Assembly (NCBI RefSeq): GCF_002776525.5
Contig: NC_045441.1
Span: 126,693,114 to 126,757,113, forward strand
Reading direction: 5' to 3'
Source: Piliocolobus tephrosceles
Taxonomy: Eukaryota; Chordata; Mammalia; Primates; Cercopithecidae
DNA: 64,000 nt
Shown in pieces: positions 24,301 through 36,215 of this stretch (the first letter of the stretch is position 1; every line of letters starts with the position of its first letter). The translations under genes and the position numbers were made by a program. The notes beneath the pieces were generated by a model. It was not told where the DNA came from and did not search any database. It saw nothing but the letters and a program-made list of their open reading frames with translations.

Positions 24301-24560
24301 ACGGGGAATGGTGGCTCATCCCTGTAATCCCAGCACCTTGGAAGACTGAGGCAGGTGGATCGCTTGAGCCCGGGAGTTGGAGACCAGCCTGGGAAACATG
24401 ACAAAAATCCTGTCTCTACAAAAAATACAAAAATAAGCCAGGTGTGGTGACGCATGCCTTTAGTCCCAGCTGAGGAGGTGGAGTGTGCTGTGAGCCGAGA
24501 TCGCACCATTGCACTCCAGCCTGAGTGATAGGAGTGAAACCCTGTCTCAAAAAATAAAAA
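24301..24560 (+). mobile_element. Alu SINE, damaged, with internal deletion
   Basis: Starts cggggaatggtggctcatcc and ends ccctgtctcaaaaaataaaaatgag. The right arm is short. It begins 91 nt upstream (transcript sense) of exon E. Confidence 0.88.
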
Positions 24561-24614
24561 TGAGTGAGTGAATGAATGATGAATAAGTAAATAAAATAAT
24601 ATCTAATTATAAGC

Positions 24615-24860
24615 AGTACAGAAGTGTAGTTAAAATCACCAGCTTTGGTCATGGATATACGTAGGTTGAATGTCAGGATAGATGTTTATCTAACCTACGT
24701 AACTCTGGGCGAGTTTCTTAACTTCATTTAGCTCAACCCACCTTTTCTTTAACACAGAGACAAGAATACCCAGTTTGCAGACTTGTTGCAAGGATTAAAA
24801 GCCATAATTTTTGAGAAGTACATTACAGTGTTTAAAATGCAGTAAGCCCTTAATGAATAA
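24615..24860 (+). repeat. MIR SINE relic
   Basis: Shows gtaactctgggcgagtttcttaacttcatttagc, tttgcagacttgttgcaaggattaaa and tgcagtaagcccttaatgaataat in MIR order. Confidence 0.6.
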
Positions 24861-25036
24861 TATTTATTTTACTATCATTAATGTATGACAATCCATACAG
24901 AAAAGTTATTAGTGAACCTATGTAATTTGACATTAATTTTCACTTTATTGTGCAAATTATTGTCTGTATAATATAAAATATGGGCAGCATTAGCTAAGTA
25001 TGAATATAATTGTATTTATGTATTTCTTTTATTTTA

Positions 25037-25338
25037 TTTTTTTTGAGACGGAGTCTTGCTCTGTCGCCCAGGCTGGAGTGCAGTGGCGTGATCTCGGCTC
25101 ACTGCAAGCTTCACCTCCCGTGTTCACACCATTCTCCTGCCTCAGCCTCCCGAGTAACTGGGACTACAGCCACCCGCCACCACACCTGGCCTTTTTTTTA
25201 ATTTTATTTTTTTATTTTTAGGAGACATGAGGTTTCACCGTGTTAGCCAGGATGGTCTCAATCTCCTGACCTCGTGATCCACCCGTCTCGGCCTCCCAAA
25301 GTGCTGGGATTACAGGCTTGAGCCACCGCGCCCAGCCA
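25037..25338 (-). mobile_element. Alu SINE, reverse, Old World monkey-like, with T-rich internal expansion
   Basis: ttttttttgagacggagtcttgc to caggcttgagccaccgcgcccagcc. The middle carries an unusual T-rich stretch (about 25190-25220) where the right-arm loop should be. The 'gcttgagcc' variant matches the AluYR-type copy at 22722. Confidence 0.93.
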
Positions 25339-25849
25339 ATATAATTTTATAGAAATACTGTTTTCTAACTGAAGCAAAAGTATCCCAGGCTCCCAGTTAT
25401 TTTATATATATATAACTTCCTTAGTAAGATCACAGCTTACTTTGACATTTTCAATCTCCATGGCTATACCGGTTTGTTTAAGCCAAACACTTCTCTCTCA
25501 CATGAACATTTTTGGGGCGTTTTAAGTAACTGTGACATTTATAGAGATCATCATTATAGCAGACATAAGGTCACTTTAGAGATCATTTTTAAAGTGCATT
25601 GAGCAAACAAGAAATTCAAGAAGAATCTTTTTATCAAGCAATACCAAAAGAGCTTTAAAAATGAGCAGGATGCCCCATTTTATCACCCATAGCAAATAAT
25701 ATTTGAGCAGTTGAGCCGAGTGTATTGCTCATAATATTGTTGTTTTAGTAGATATCATAATTGCTCTTTCTTAAAATATTCCTAGGTTTGTTTAACTAAT
25801 AAACTGCATTTAAGAGTCATCCTAGTATAGTAGACATAGTACAAGATTT

Positions 25850-26020
25850 CAGGTCAAACTAACTTCAGTGTTCTGAGTAATCATGAGCATTTATAATCCT
25901 GCAAAAATGCAGTATATAAAATAGAAAGGATGTCCACTTTCCAGGGTGAATATGAGAATTAAATCAATCAGTAACAGTCACGTATCTAGCAGAGTATGTG
26001 GCACAAAACAGACCTTGGTT
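25850..26020 (+). repeat. MIR-like SINE relic
   Basis: Weak match: gaatatgagaattaaatcaatc, gtatctagcagagtatgtggcac, ccttggttaatgtta. Confidence 0.4.
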
Positions 26021-26489
26021 AATGTTAATCCTTTTCTTTTTTGCAGCCTGTTAATCTATTCATTAAATTACACTTGGGAATGTGAGCTGTAAACTGTAGC
26101 TTATAATTATCACATTGTTTCTCCTGTTGTTACATAGGCCAATGCAGGTCTTTGTTGCATGTACCAGCCAAACCTGTAATTTGAAAGTTCTGCCTTATCA
26201 TGTGCTTGCTATAATTTTAGGAATCACACTCTATCTAATAATTACAACGAATCCTTCAGTTTCACCAAATGACATATTTTGCTTCCTATCAAATTCAAGC
26301 AGATTTAGATCTATATACACACTAAATACTGGATCATTTTCCCTCTTCTCATGCTGAGCCTTGCTATGAAGTATGTTTGGGATTATCTTGAATAATCTTT
26401 TATGTTTAATAGGTAACACAGGAGTTATTTTAATGACCAACTAATTTATAAAACATTTCCAACTGACTTGCTAGAAAATTCTTTGTTCA

Positions 26490-26768
26490 GGCCGGGTGCA
26501 GTGGCTCACACCTGTAATCCCAGCACTGTGGGAGGCCAAGGCGGGCGGATCACGAGGTCAGGAGATTGAGACCATCCTGCCTAACACGGTGAAACCCCGT
26601 CTCTACTAAAAATACAAAAAAATTAGCTGGGCGTGGTAGTGGGCACCTGTAGTCCCAGCTACTCGGGAGGCTGAGGCAGGAGAATGGCAAGACCAGGAGG
26701 CAGAGCTTGCAGTGAGCCGAGATCACGCCACTTCACTTCAGCCTGGGCGACAGAGAGAGACTCCGTCT

Positions 26769-26788
<20 letters not shown>
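26490..26788 (+). mobile_element. Alu SINE (AluY-like), full length
   Basis: ggccgggtgcagtggctcac to gagactccgtctc plus A tail and (AAAAG)n. Imperfect flanking repeats gaaaattctttgttca / gaaaattttgtgttca suggest the target duplication. Confidence 0.94.
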
Positions 26789-26801
<13 letters not shown>

Positions 26802-28470
26802 TTTTGTGTTCAGTTTTAGATTCCTAGAGTAGTTTGAATTGGTGATGTTAATTACTCCTTTCCACCTTTGCCATAGGAGGGTGCACATCTCAGTTTCAGC
26901 CTATCATGCAAACATTACTAGGTAATTAACATCTTCCCAAAAATAAAAATAAAAGGCATTGAGAGATTGTTTTCCTTAACTTGAATTTCTCTAAAAGGTC
27001 TGAGTGGCCGCAGAGGTGCCATTTCTATTGCAATCTATTGAAATAACATCCTTGCAATCGTGTAGAGATAATTTGCATAGCCAGACATGGCTACCCTGTT
27101 GAAGTTGACATTCAGGCATGATATGACTACATCTTTTAAAAAGTAATCTTCTTTCCAAAATATGGTATTTATGACCAAAAATGTCTAAAAGAAAGCATTG
27201 AAAAAATGCTCCACCTAGTGGGTAGAGAAACAAAGATCTAACTCACACATTTAAACGAATTCTATTAACTCTGCTGTTACCTCTAGGTTAAGTCACTTTA
27301 AAGCTTTAATAGAAGTAATTTATTAAATGTAACTGAATGGTTAGACAAATATTAATTCACCAGAAGAGTAATTGGTTTCTTCCTCAATAGTAGGATTAAA
27401 TCTGCTCATTTAGACACCTGTCACTCACTAACAAGTCTCCAACACTCTCATAGTTATCACATGAATGCCAAACACAAAAACTGCAACTTTTGTGCAAGAG
27501 TCTAATTTTCTCTAAATGAAAAAAAAAAAAAAAACAGCTTATATGCCAATCCCAATCCATTCATACTGTTGTAGATATACCTCACTGACCACAGAACTTT
27601 TTTAGATATTATAAGAATGGGTATTCCTAAGGAGTGAAAAGAACATTATTTTTCCAAGCAGCAGGTACTGGCGAGGGAGTGCAACAGGAGAATACAAATT
27701 CCCAAAAAGTGGCTGGATTTAACAAGAGTCATTCATTCACCTACTATGTGACAGGCACAGTTTTAGGTAAGAGAATACAGAGAAATACACAGATGAACAA
27801 GACAGAGATGATCTTGATCTCAGAAGGAAGTTCTGTGCATTATTTATAAAGGAAAACATAATGACAGTTGTTGGGGGTGTGGAGAAGCAATCAAGAATTG
27901 ATCCGTTCAAACAGCACATCAATCTTCATCACAGCACCATAACTCTAGTGTAGGCTGAAACTCTGCTATGTTACTAAGTCTTGGTTTATATCATGCAGGC
28001 ATTGTCTACATTACAGAAAGAACAACTGCCCAGACAATAAGAAAGGCCTGAGAAAAATACATTAATGAGAGGAAGGGCTTAAGAAATAATTATTTCAAAC
28101 TGCTTCAAACAATCCAAACAGAATGCCTCATTTATTAAATAATACGTATTGGGTCCCTACTCTGTCCATGTGTACCATCGGGATCTCAGAATCTACTGGA
28201 AGGAGAGCAATACAAAATAAATTAATTCACTAAAGATGAGAACTTCTCTGATACAGATGTCTGCTGAGGATGAGTGCCCACAGGAAACACTCTTAGCCCA
28301 AGTTGAGAGATTAGAAGGCATTGTAAGTAAAATATCTGAAATGTGTCTTGAAAAATGAGTAGAGTTAACTCTTTCTTTCCACCCCAAATAGATGAAGAAG
28401 TTTCAGAGCTTGGGATTTATAGAAAACAAGGAGTCATTGAAAAGTCTTAATTAAGAGATTCAGACCACCT

Positions 28471-28492
28471 TTTTTTTTTTTTTTTTTTTTTT
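28471..28492. repeat. Poly-T tract
   Basis: About 22 T, followed after a short spacer by a second T run at 28503-28510. No SINE body is attached on either side, so its origin is unclear. Confidence 0.8.
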
Positions 28493-29532
28493 CAAACTGA
28501 CTTTTTTTTATGCATCACTCTGGCTACAGACTAAGGAGCCAGACCTATCACAGGGGCTAGTTTGGGTCTTAGCTGCCCAGTTCTCCCACCAATATTATGA
28601 TTTCAGAAATAGGACTTTCCATAGATTCATTATTTGGTTGTTTTAATTCCATCTGTTGAGGCTGGCTGGACAAGAAGATCTTGAGGTTAGATTTTGACAA
28701 GTGTCCTCATCTATTGACTGCCCTCTGCCCTCTTCCCTGCCTACTCTAAACCTTAGGAGGCTAAACTTTTATCTAAACATAATTATCCTTGAATTATCAC
28801 TCGGTTGCAAAGTTTCCAGTACTGCAGAAAAGTAACTACTTCATTAAAGTTGTTTGTCCAATTATTTAGAAACAGTTTTGGGACTAAAATTTCTCATCTG
28901 AAGTTATTTACTCTTTCTGTCTTCCTCTTCTCCCCACCTTGATGTGACTGGCCCCCAACTTAGGAGGGGTGACCCCAGTCTGAGAAAGCCTATTCCCAGA
29001 TGGTGGTGTAAACTCAGCTGGCATGAGTCTGTCCACAGACTGGATACCTCTTCCCTGATCACCCTACTGATAAAGACCTGGGGCCTTTAATCCAAGGATC
29101 CAACTCCTGCCATACCTCTACCCTAGGATTCCACATCGAACAGCGTGCAAAGCCAGGGTCTGGATCCCTCGGCTCTGAGGGATGATCAGCTAGAATCATC
29201 CTAGAGGTCAGAACGTTGCTTTACCCTGAAGTTAAAGTCTAGGTCACTGGAAGAGAAAGTCATGAGAGAACGTGAGGGAGAGACAGTGTGAAAGCAGGAA
29301 ACACTGAGAAATATCACGGGATTCTATAAACCTCAGAAATATGCTAATGAGCCAAGGACCTCAAAGATAAATCTAAGTTTTGACATTAAGGCAAACAGAA
29401 GTGTAAGGGAGGGGGCCTATTTCTCTAGTACTCGAAAGTTTCCACACAGAGGAGGGGACTGCATCGGAGTAAACTTTATCTTCCACTTACTACCTCTTTC
29501 CACAGAAGGAGGTATTCAAAGTTGACATTCTT

Positions 29533-29821
29533 GGCTGGGCACAGTGCTGTAATCCCAGCACTTTGGGAGGCCGAGGCAGGTGGATCACCTGAGGTCAGGC
29601 ATTCCAGACCAGTCTGGCCAACATAGTGAAACCCCGTCTCTACTAAAAATACAGAAATTAGCCTGGTGTGGTAGCACATGCCTATAATCCCAGCTACTTG
29701 GGAGGCTGAGGCAAGAGAATTGCTTGAACCCGGGAGGTGGAGGTTGCAGTGAGCTGAGTTCGTGCCACTGTACTCCAGCCTGGGTGACAGAGCAAGACTC
29801 CGTATCAAAAAAAAAAAAAAA
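29533..29821 (+). mobile_element. Alu SINE (AluS-like), small 5' deletion
   Basis: ggctgggcacagtgctgtaatccc lacks the usual 'gtggctcacgcc' bases, then continues as a complete Alu to gactccgtatc and A16. Confidence 0.93.
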
Positions 29822-29995
29822 GAGTTGAAATTTTGGTCCCTGATTCCTCAAATAATTCAAATCCCAATAATACAATAGCAGCAGTGTTACCAAGCTCTAC
29901 AGCTTTGCAAAACAACCAGTGTCATCCCTACCTTAAGAGTGTTGGAAAAACAAAGAGACAACTACTGCAAAGTTTAAAAGAAGAGATTTAACAAC

Positions 29996-30525
29996 CTAGG
30001 TGTTCATCAACAGAAGAATGGATAAAGAAAATGTGATACATATACGTAATGAAATACTATTTGACCATAAAAAAGAATGAAATCCTGTCATTTGCAGCAA
30101 CAAAGATAGAACTGGAGTTCATTATGTTAAGCGAAATAAACCTGGCACAGAAAGATAAAAATTGGCGTGCTCTCACTCATATGTAGAGGAGCTAAAAACG
30201 TGGATCTGACAGAGGTAGAGAGTAGAATGATACTTACCAGAGGCTGGGAAGGGTGTGGTGGGGGCGGGGAATGACCAGAGGTTGGATAGTGAGTACAAAC
30301 ATACAATTACATAGAAGAAATAGGTTCTAGTGTTTGCACAGTGGGGAGACTATACTAAACTACAGTATATCGTACCTTTCAAAATAACTAGAAGATTTGA
30401 AATATTTCAAACACAAAGAAATGACAAATGTTTGAGGTGATAGGTGTGCTAAATACCCATTATACATGCCATAAATGTATCAAAATAGCCTATGTACTCC
30501 ATAAGTATGTACAAAAAAAAGTATC
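29996..30525 (+). mobile_element. L1 3' end, older subfamily
   Basis: Begins with the ORF2-end sequence gtgttcatcaacagaagaatggataaagaaaatgtg, passes ttaccagaggctggg and gttctagtgtttgcacagt, and ends tatgtactccataagtatgtac, the standard L1M/L1P 3' order. Confidence 0.82.
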
Positions 30526-30899
30526 AATTTAGAAAAAAATTAAAGAGTTTTAAAATATGGAATTTCTTAAAAGAAAGACATAGAAGCAGTCCTTACATAT
30601 GTTCATCCCAATACATTCCTTCAAAATGTTTTCCTTACACAAGTAAAATATTATATAAAGAAAAAAAGCTATTTTTCTTGCCAGTAGGTGGCAATATTGC
30701 CCAGTAATTTACTTAAAAAAACAGAAGACTAAGCAAGTTAAAAATGAAAAAAAAAAAAAAAAAGTCTAAAGCCTAAGTTTCAAAGAGGGAAAGAGACAGG
30801 CATGCTTTATAGCCAAAAGCAGGTGAATAGAATAAGTAAATTACGAAAAGGCAAAACTCAGGATTTAACAAAAAATATCTATTTTTCTATTGATCACAG

Positions 30900-31060
30900 T
30901 AAGCTCCTGCTAACCAGAGTACGGTTCTCTGAGCAGCAGTATCAGCACCTGTGAGCTTGTTACGAATGCAGCATCTTACGGCCCACCCCGACTTACTGAA
31001 GCAGAATCTGCATTGTAACACGATTCCTAACCGAGTCACATGCACATTAAATTCCACCAT
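30900..31060. repeat. MER5-like hAT-Charlie MITE relic
   Basis: gagcttgttacgaatgcagcatctta and cttactgaagcagaatctgcat match the MER5 body in order. Confidence 0.6.
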
Positions 31061-33414
31061 ATTACTCCTCTGTTCAAAAGCCAAAAGGTTTTTTAACCTA
31101 AAACATTTTAAACAGCAAAAAAACTAGTTTCCATTGCATAAATCCATAGTCTTCAATATGAAGTATCCTGTTTCTTGGAGACATGATTCCATAGGATCAT
31201 TCTGATCTTTATCTAATCACATTTCCAAAAACCTAATATGCATGCACCACTCATCATATTGTCCTCAAAATGAATAATCGGCATCATGACATCTGTTCTT
31301 CTACTCCTATTATACAATTAATTAACTATGTGCTGTGTTCTAGCAATCACAGATTCAATGGTGGACCTGTATCCCAACAGTGAAGATGCACATAGAGCAG
31401 TTATGTTGCAGTTCATATCATGCAAATGTGTACCAAGAGCTATCGAGGCATAGTGGACAGGATGATTGATCTCCAGAAATGGTTCAGAAAGGTGCCACTG
31501 AGCCTTGAAGGATGAACAAGAATTTGCCAAACAGGAATCTGCCACAGTAAAGAGCAGGAAAAGGACAGTCCTTCCAGTCTTCTCTCCTCTGCATAACTAA
31601 GTAGTGTCCATCTTTGATTTCAGCCATGTCCATGACACCATTTCCTTATCGCTCCCAAGTCACTGCTTACCTCTGAAATACCATAGCACTGCAGTCTGAG
31701 CCACTCAATTTAGAAGTCACATGCAGTTAATGTTGCTTAAATTATTTTCCATTTGTTCCTTTCGTGTCATTAACAAACAAGATGTCTTTAGAAAAGTTCA
31801 TTTTAAGCTTCCTTGACCTCTCTTTTATATTTAGTGAAATAGGAAGTAATATTAGACAATCTCTAAAGTCCCCATTACTAATAATTTATACATAGACTGG
31901 AATAGGAACAGGCTACGTCTTAACTGGATCATCAGCTTCTTAAAGAAATAGATAACGTACAAGCTTCTGTGTGCCCTAGGGAAGAGAGCTTAAAATGATT
32001 TAATAAATGCATCTTATATGTGGACTGTCATGACAAAATATATTTGAAACTCATTAATATGTGGTGCTCAGGTGGCCAAAATCATGGAACCAATTACATT
32101 TCCATGTTTCATGGTTCCCAACTGCATCTCTAACCTTTGATAGGACATAGGGATACTAGCCCAAGAGAGTGGGTATGGTTCAGGGAAAATTAAACCTCAT
32201 TTCAAGGAAACCCATGTCTAGGTCCTCCTCTAATGATGTCTTAGAATTGCCATCATTACTCCACGAAGATCTCTCAGCAACTCAAAAATGCAGGTCTTGA
32301 AAGCAAATGGTTTCTTTGCTTACACAAACTTCTTTTCCTTGTTCTCCAAAATGTTAATACACATTTTTATCATAAGTTTTTGAGAATTTTGAAGAAAGAG
32401 ATGAAAGGATGAATAATATTTCATCTAAATCATAAGCTCCCATAAGAGAGGTTTTATTGTAATTAATACATTCCAGACAATGCCCATTGTCTTTAGTAAT
32501 AAGAACATCATCTTGGACCATTAGGTCAAGTCAATTCTAATTATACAACTTACCTTCCTTATATGGGATGACTAAAGGGTTTCAAATCTCCAGTTGTTTA
32601 TTGTAAAACTTGAAGGAATCTTGTCTCAAAATGTAAAATATATACTTCATGGATAAAGAAAATATTTTCTCATCCAAACTCAGACGAAAATAACAGAAAA
32701 TTAAAGCCCATAGAAGAATATTAATAAAGAAGCCTCAGAGAGTGGGAGGAGAATTGGATGAAGAGACAAAGACCAGGATTCAAGAACAAATTCTGTCCTT
32801 TAAAGAGCAGTGTGACTTTAGGCATGCCTTTAGTCACATTTCTTTATTTCTAAGTCAATTTCTTTATTCTCAAAAGAGATAACTATCTGTACTATTGGAT
32901 TTGGGCTAGGACCAAGTGAAACCTTAAGAAGTTGATAACTTCTATAATGTTGGTGGTATTTGGTAGTGATTATCATGACTCACAAATCATCCTTTGTTCT
33001 TCTCTGAGGATAGGGACGAAAGTAGTTGTATCTAAATTGCAACAGAAAGAAATAAAAAGAAGTTGATAAAGGACCTCCTAACTACAAGAATTGAGGAATC
33101 CTGAAACATATGAACTAAGAGAAATTCTGGAATATCCTTTCTTGAAAATCTGTAAGGAAAAAGTCAGTAGTTAGGTTTCGTAAGTGCCTCTGTTATAGTC
33201 TTATATGGAAGCAGACAGACAAATTATAGAACATCTAGGTTTTACCCAGCCCTGTAAAGTGTAAAGCTATCAGAGAAACAATAACCTTGTTCCTGAGAAA
33301 CTGGTGTCTTCCAAAGCTTGGGATCCTAGTGGTACTATTTTAATTGGCCATGAGAGTTGTGTCTTCAAGAACTTATCAAAACTTCTCAGTTAAAAATCAT
33401 GAAAAATTACTCAC

Positions 33415-33513
33415 CTGGTTGCCTCCACTCTTGGGATTCACAAATACAAGCAAGGGTTTCATGAGAGGAGAAGAGATGGGTTTTATCACAAAAGGACGAC
33501 CTTTGTTTTCCTG
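33415..33513 (-). CDS. DGKI: DGKI exon D: start of the catalytic (DAGKc) domain
   Basis: The exon has 33 codons (window residues 89-121), running QENKGRPF through SSPLMKPLLVFVNPKSGGNQ. The donor is CAG|GTGAGT. LLVFVNPKSGG is the first beta-strand and phosphate-binding loop at the N-terminus of the DGK catalytic domain. It contacts nucleotide in the diacylglycerol/sphingosine kinase superfamily. The acceptor is a tandem NAGNAG (ctttcagcag), so the first Gln may be included (start 33513) or skipped (start 33510); both choices keep the frame. I chose 33513 because it retains the Gln I recall in the family protein, but the sequence alone does not decide. Confidence 0.95.
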
Positions 33514-33519
33514 CTGAAA
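33510..33519 (-). promoter_or_regulatory. DGKI: Tandem NAGNAG splice acceptor of exon D
   Basis: On the transcript strand the acceptor reads ctttcagcag|gaaaac. Either AG can serve, which would add or drop one Gln codon (CAG) between exon C and exon D without changing the frame. Confidence 0.75.
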
Positions 33520-33977
33520 GAAGCAATCAGCACTGTTAGGATACACATCCATGGCTTGAAAGGCAACCCCAAGGCAAGGGAGGTGGAAAAACCCTACATT
33601 TTGTTTCCCAGGGCTGACTCTTAACACAACTTCCATGTAAGACTTGGAAGAAAGTATCTCAAGTTATCATTTGCTCCAGAGAATTAAGCCAGGCTTTTTA
33701 TTTTACTCTGTAAACTCCAAATATTCCAGAAATATTAGCTTTGATCTTCATCATCATCATCCTGGGGATAACATTTCCAGGCAAGTGCAGAGGTTAGTTT
33801 TGAGTGTTTGTTTTTTTAAAAAGAACAGAAAGAATTCTCTTGTGGTTAGAGTGCAGTGAGGAGAAAGCAGTGGTAGAAGATAGATCAGAAAAATCAACTT
33901 AGATCTAATCTCATAGGGCAGAGTAGGTTATGGAAAGAAAGTGAAAATTCCTCAGAATAAAACTGTGAAACACCTAC

Positions 33978-34052
33978 TTCCATCCCTCTTTTACTGGCTT
34001 TTCTTTTAAAGCTTGTTCTCTTCTTCTTCCGATTTGAAGCCTTCAGTGAGTT
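33978..34052 (-). CDS. DGKI: DGKI exon C: MARCKS-like basic segment / nuclear localisation region
   Basis: The exon has 25 codons (window residues 64-88): NSLKASN, then a dense basic run RKKKRTSFKRKASKRG, then ME. The acceptor is ctacag| and the donor GAA|GTAGGT, in phase 0. The Lys/Arg cluster with embedded serines is the segment of type IV DGKs (zeta, iota) that resembles the MARCKS phosphorylation-site domain. In DGK-zeta it acts as a nuclear localisation signal controlled by PKC phosphorylation; that role in this protein is inferred from the family. The residue choice fits iota rather than zeta. The reading frame stays open for some codons past the donor (VGVSQFY), which is intron. Exon D follows after a short 464-nt intron. 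Confidence 0.94.
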
Positions 34053-34377
34053 CTGTAGGGAGAGAGAGAAAAATGCCTGAGCCCAGAGGCAACCAGCCCA
34101 GGAGCTTTCCCATGCAGAACCAAGTAGAAAATGGCGGCAGCGCATGCTGTTCCACTGCATGCTTCTCATGCTTTCACACTTCCAAGCCACTGTTCATGGG
34201 TAAGCCACAGACAGAAATCAGTTGAGTGCTTCAGAGTAAGCGACTGACTCTCTACCACATGGAGAGGCAGGGAGTAAGAACCCCAGAGGCTCTCATGGAC
34301 TCACATAACAACACATGTTATACCTGCCAACCCTCCCAGTAAAAATGGAAGAATCCCAAATTCTCTGAGGGGCTCCA

Positions 34378-34419
34378 GTCTCCCGCCCAACCAGGTTCGT
34401 CTCCCGCCCAACCAAGTTC
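34378..34419. repeat. 21-bp tandem duplication
   Basis: gtctcccgcccaaccaggttc is repeated immediately with one change (aagttc), 326 nt upstream of the exon C acceptor. Confidence 0.9.
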
Positions 34420-34506
34420 AAGTTCATCTCCTGGTATGGAGATCACCTATGTGGAAATGTAAAAAAGGAGGCCATTTTTCATGTTTTTCTTTTTCTTTTT
34501 TTTTTG

Positions 34507-34606
34507 NNNNNNNNNNNNNNNNNNNNNNNNNNNNNNNNNNNNNNNNNNNNNNNNNNNNNNNNNNNNNNNNNNNNNNNNNNNNNNNNNNNNNNNNNNNNNN
34601 NNNNNN
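34507..34606. other. Assembly gap, 100 N
   Basis: A 100-base N block, a length often used for gaps of unknown size. It starts right after a T-rich run, so a reverse Alu or other poly-T-headed element may be missing. Confidence 0.99.
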
Positions 34607-35649
34607 TGTTCTTTCTTTCTCTGTCTAAAGACCTAATGGTTTAAAAAGGTTCCCCCCTCCCAGGTAGCCTTGATTTTTTTCTTCTCATAAAAGTGCCTCA
34701 AACTTGTTGAAATACAGTGATCCCCAAATTTACTTTCCTTGTCTTTCTCTTTCTAGAAATTTTATAGACCACAATATTGTGATTACTTCAACTAACCATT
34801 TTCTCTTAACATTTGATATAGATGCTTTGAGTAGAACCTGTCATAGGGATCAGTCACAACCCACTGATTGAAGACAAGATAAAAACAGATTTAATTAGTG
34901 GAGAGTCAATGATTAATTAGACTGCTATCTTTAAAAGGCAAGATATTACTGACCATATAATAGATGTTTAACAAAGTGTTGACAGCAAGAAACGCAGGAT
35001 TCTTAAATCAAAAGTTTACATAAGTATATATGCATGCATTGTTTGAGTAAAGTTGTCCAACAGCCTCAAGAAATGCAAATGTCTATCTTCTACTTTTTAA
35101 TGTATTCTTTTTTCTTTGAGCATTCAAAATAATCTTTAGTATAAAGTACATATATTAAGGCATCCAAATTAGTAAGCTCCTATTTAGCTTTTATTTTACT
35201 TTGACTTGGATTTGGGGAAAAAAATATAAGTTGATGTATGACCTGTGTTCACCAGGGTTGAGGGAAATTTTCAAAAACTACCATCTGTCCCAAGGTTTTC
35301 TTTCCCCATCAGATTAAAAGATCTCAGGATCTCAGAATCACACCAGAAAAAGAGAGATCCAGGAGCTCATGGGTGCTCTAGACCCCAGGTCATTCCTCAT
35401 CACTCTCTGTTGACTATACTTCCCCCTGAAAATAGATCTTCAAGTTTCTAAATTCCCAGTTAAATGGGTCTTTTATCATGTCCCTCACTGAGGAACATTT
35501 TGCATTATGAAAGTATTTGCTATATTTTGATAGATTTCTGTTTGTTTAAAAGGGAAGAAAGGTGATTTGGAATCATTAATCATTTAATCAGCCAAATGAT
35601 CTAAGAAGAATGCTAGAAACCATGAGGCTGGCAGGAGCAGTATGTATTC

Positions 35650-35830
35650 GATGTCAATTAACAATGCTCGAAATGCTTCTCAACCATCTCTACACATTGG
35701 CATCACCCAGAGAGCTTTGAAAAATGCTCATGCCTGGGCCCCATCAACTATTCTTTCATCTGTTTTGGGTAAAGCCCAGGCAAGGATACTTTTTAAAAGT
35801 TCACCAGGCAATTCTATCACAGAGTGATGG
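35650..35830. repeat. MER5-like hAT-Charlie MITE relic
   Basis: cttctcaaccatctctacacattggcatcaccc, gatgcctgggcc-like catgcctgggcccc and ttcaccaggcaattctatcac occur in MER5 order. Confidence 0.55.
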
Positions 35831-35929
35831 CAGTAGAAAGAGGAAAGTGTGGAGACACATAGATTGTGTTAAGCGGAAGATGAACAGAGACAGGAATATA
35901 CGTCCAGTATGGACTCTGAATCTCCCCAT

Positions 35930-36105
35930 TATGAGATCAGTGACCTTGGCCGAGTCAGTCAAACTTCTGAAATAACAGTTTCTTAATTTTAAAATGATGG
36001 TGACACTACCCACCTCATGGGACAATTATGAAGTTATAACCAGCAAAGGCATGTGAAGCAATTAGCTGGGTATTCATCCCACCATAAGCACTTCAGTAAA
36101 TGTTA
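35930..36105 (+). repeat. MIR SINE relic
   Basis: gtgaccttggccgagtcagtcaaacttc, tttaaaatgatggtgacactacccacc, cacttcagtaaatgttagctc. Confidence 0.6.
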
Positions 36106-36215
36106 GCTCATTCTAAACAATGCCTCATTCTCAGCTGTGTGTCCCCAGCACTGAGCACAAATTCCTGGCATATAGTGTACACTGGAATCATTGTTGAAAT
36201 AATGAATAAATATTA
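36106..36215 (+). repeat. L2 LINE 3' end relic
   Basis: gtgtccccagcactgagcacaaattcctggcatatagtg ... ttgttgaaataatgaataa is the L2 3' terminus pattern. Confidence 0.6.

Larger units (their letters stand above)
24211..33414 (-). other. DGKI: DGKI intron between exons D and E
   Basis: A 9.2-kb intron containing four Alus, MIR relics (about 24615-24860 and 25850-26020), a poly-T tract at 28471-28492, an L1 3' end at about 29996-30525 and a MER5-like relic at about 30900-31060. The stretch 31100-33400 shows only AT-rich sequence with faint ancient-repeat resemblance. Confidence 0.7.

Noticed and set aside
33514..33636. Open frame continuing upstream of exon D (MEVVLRVSPGKQ...)
   Set aside because: It is intron read-through ahead of the ctttcag acceptor; exon C supplies the real upstream residues.
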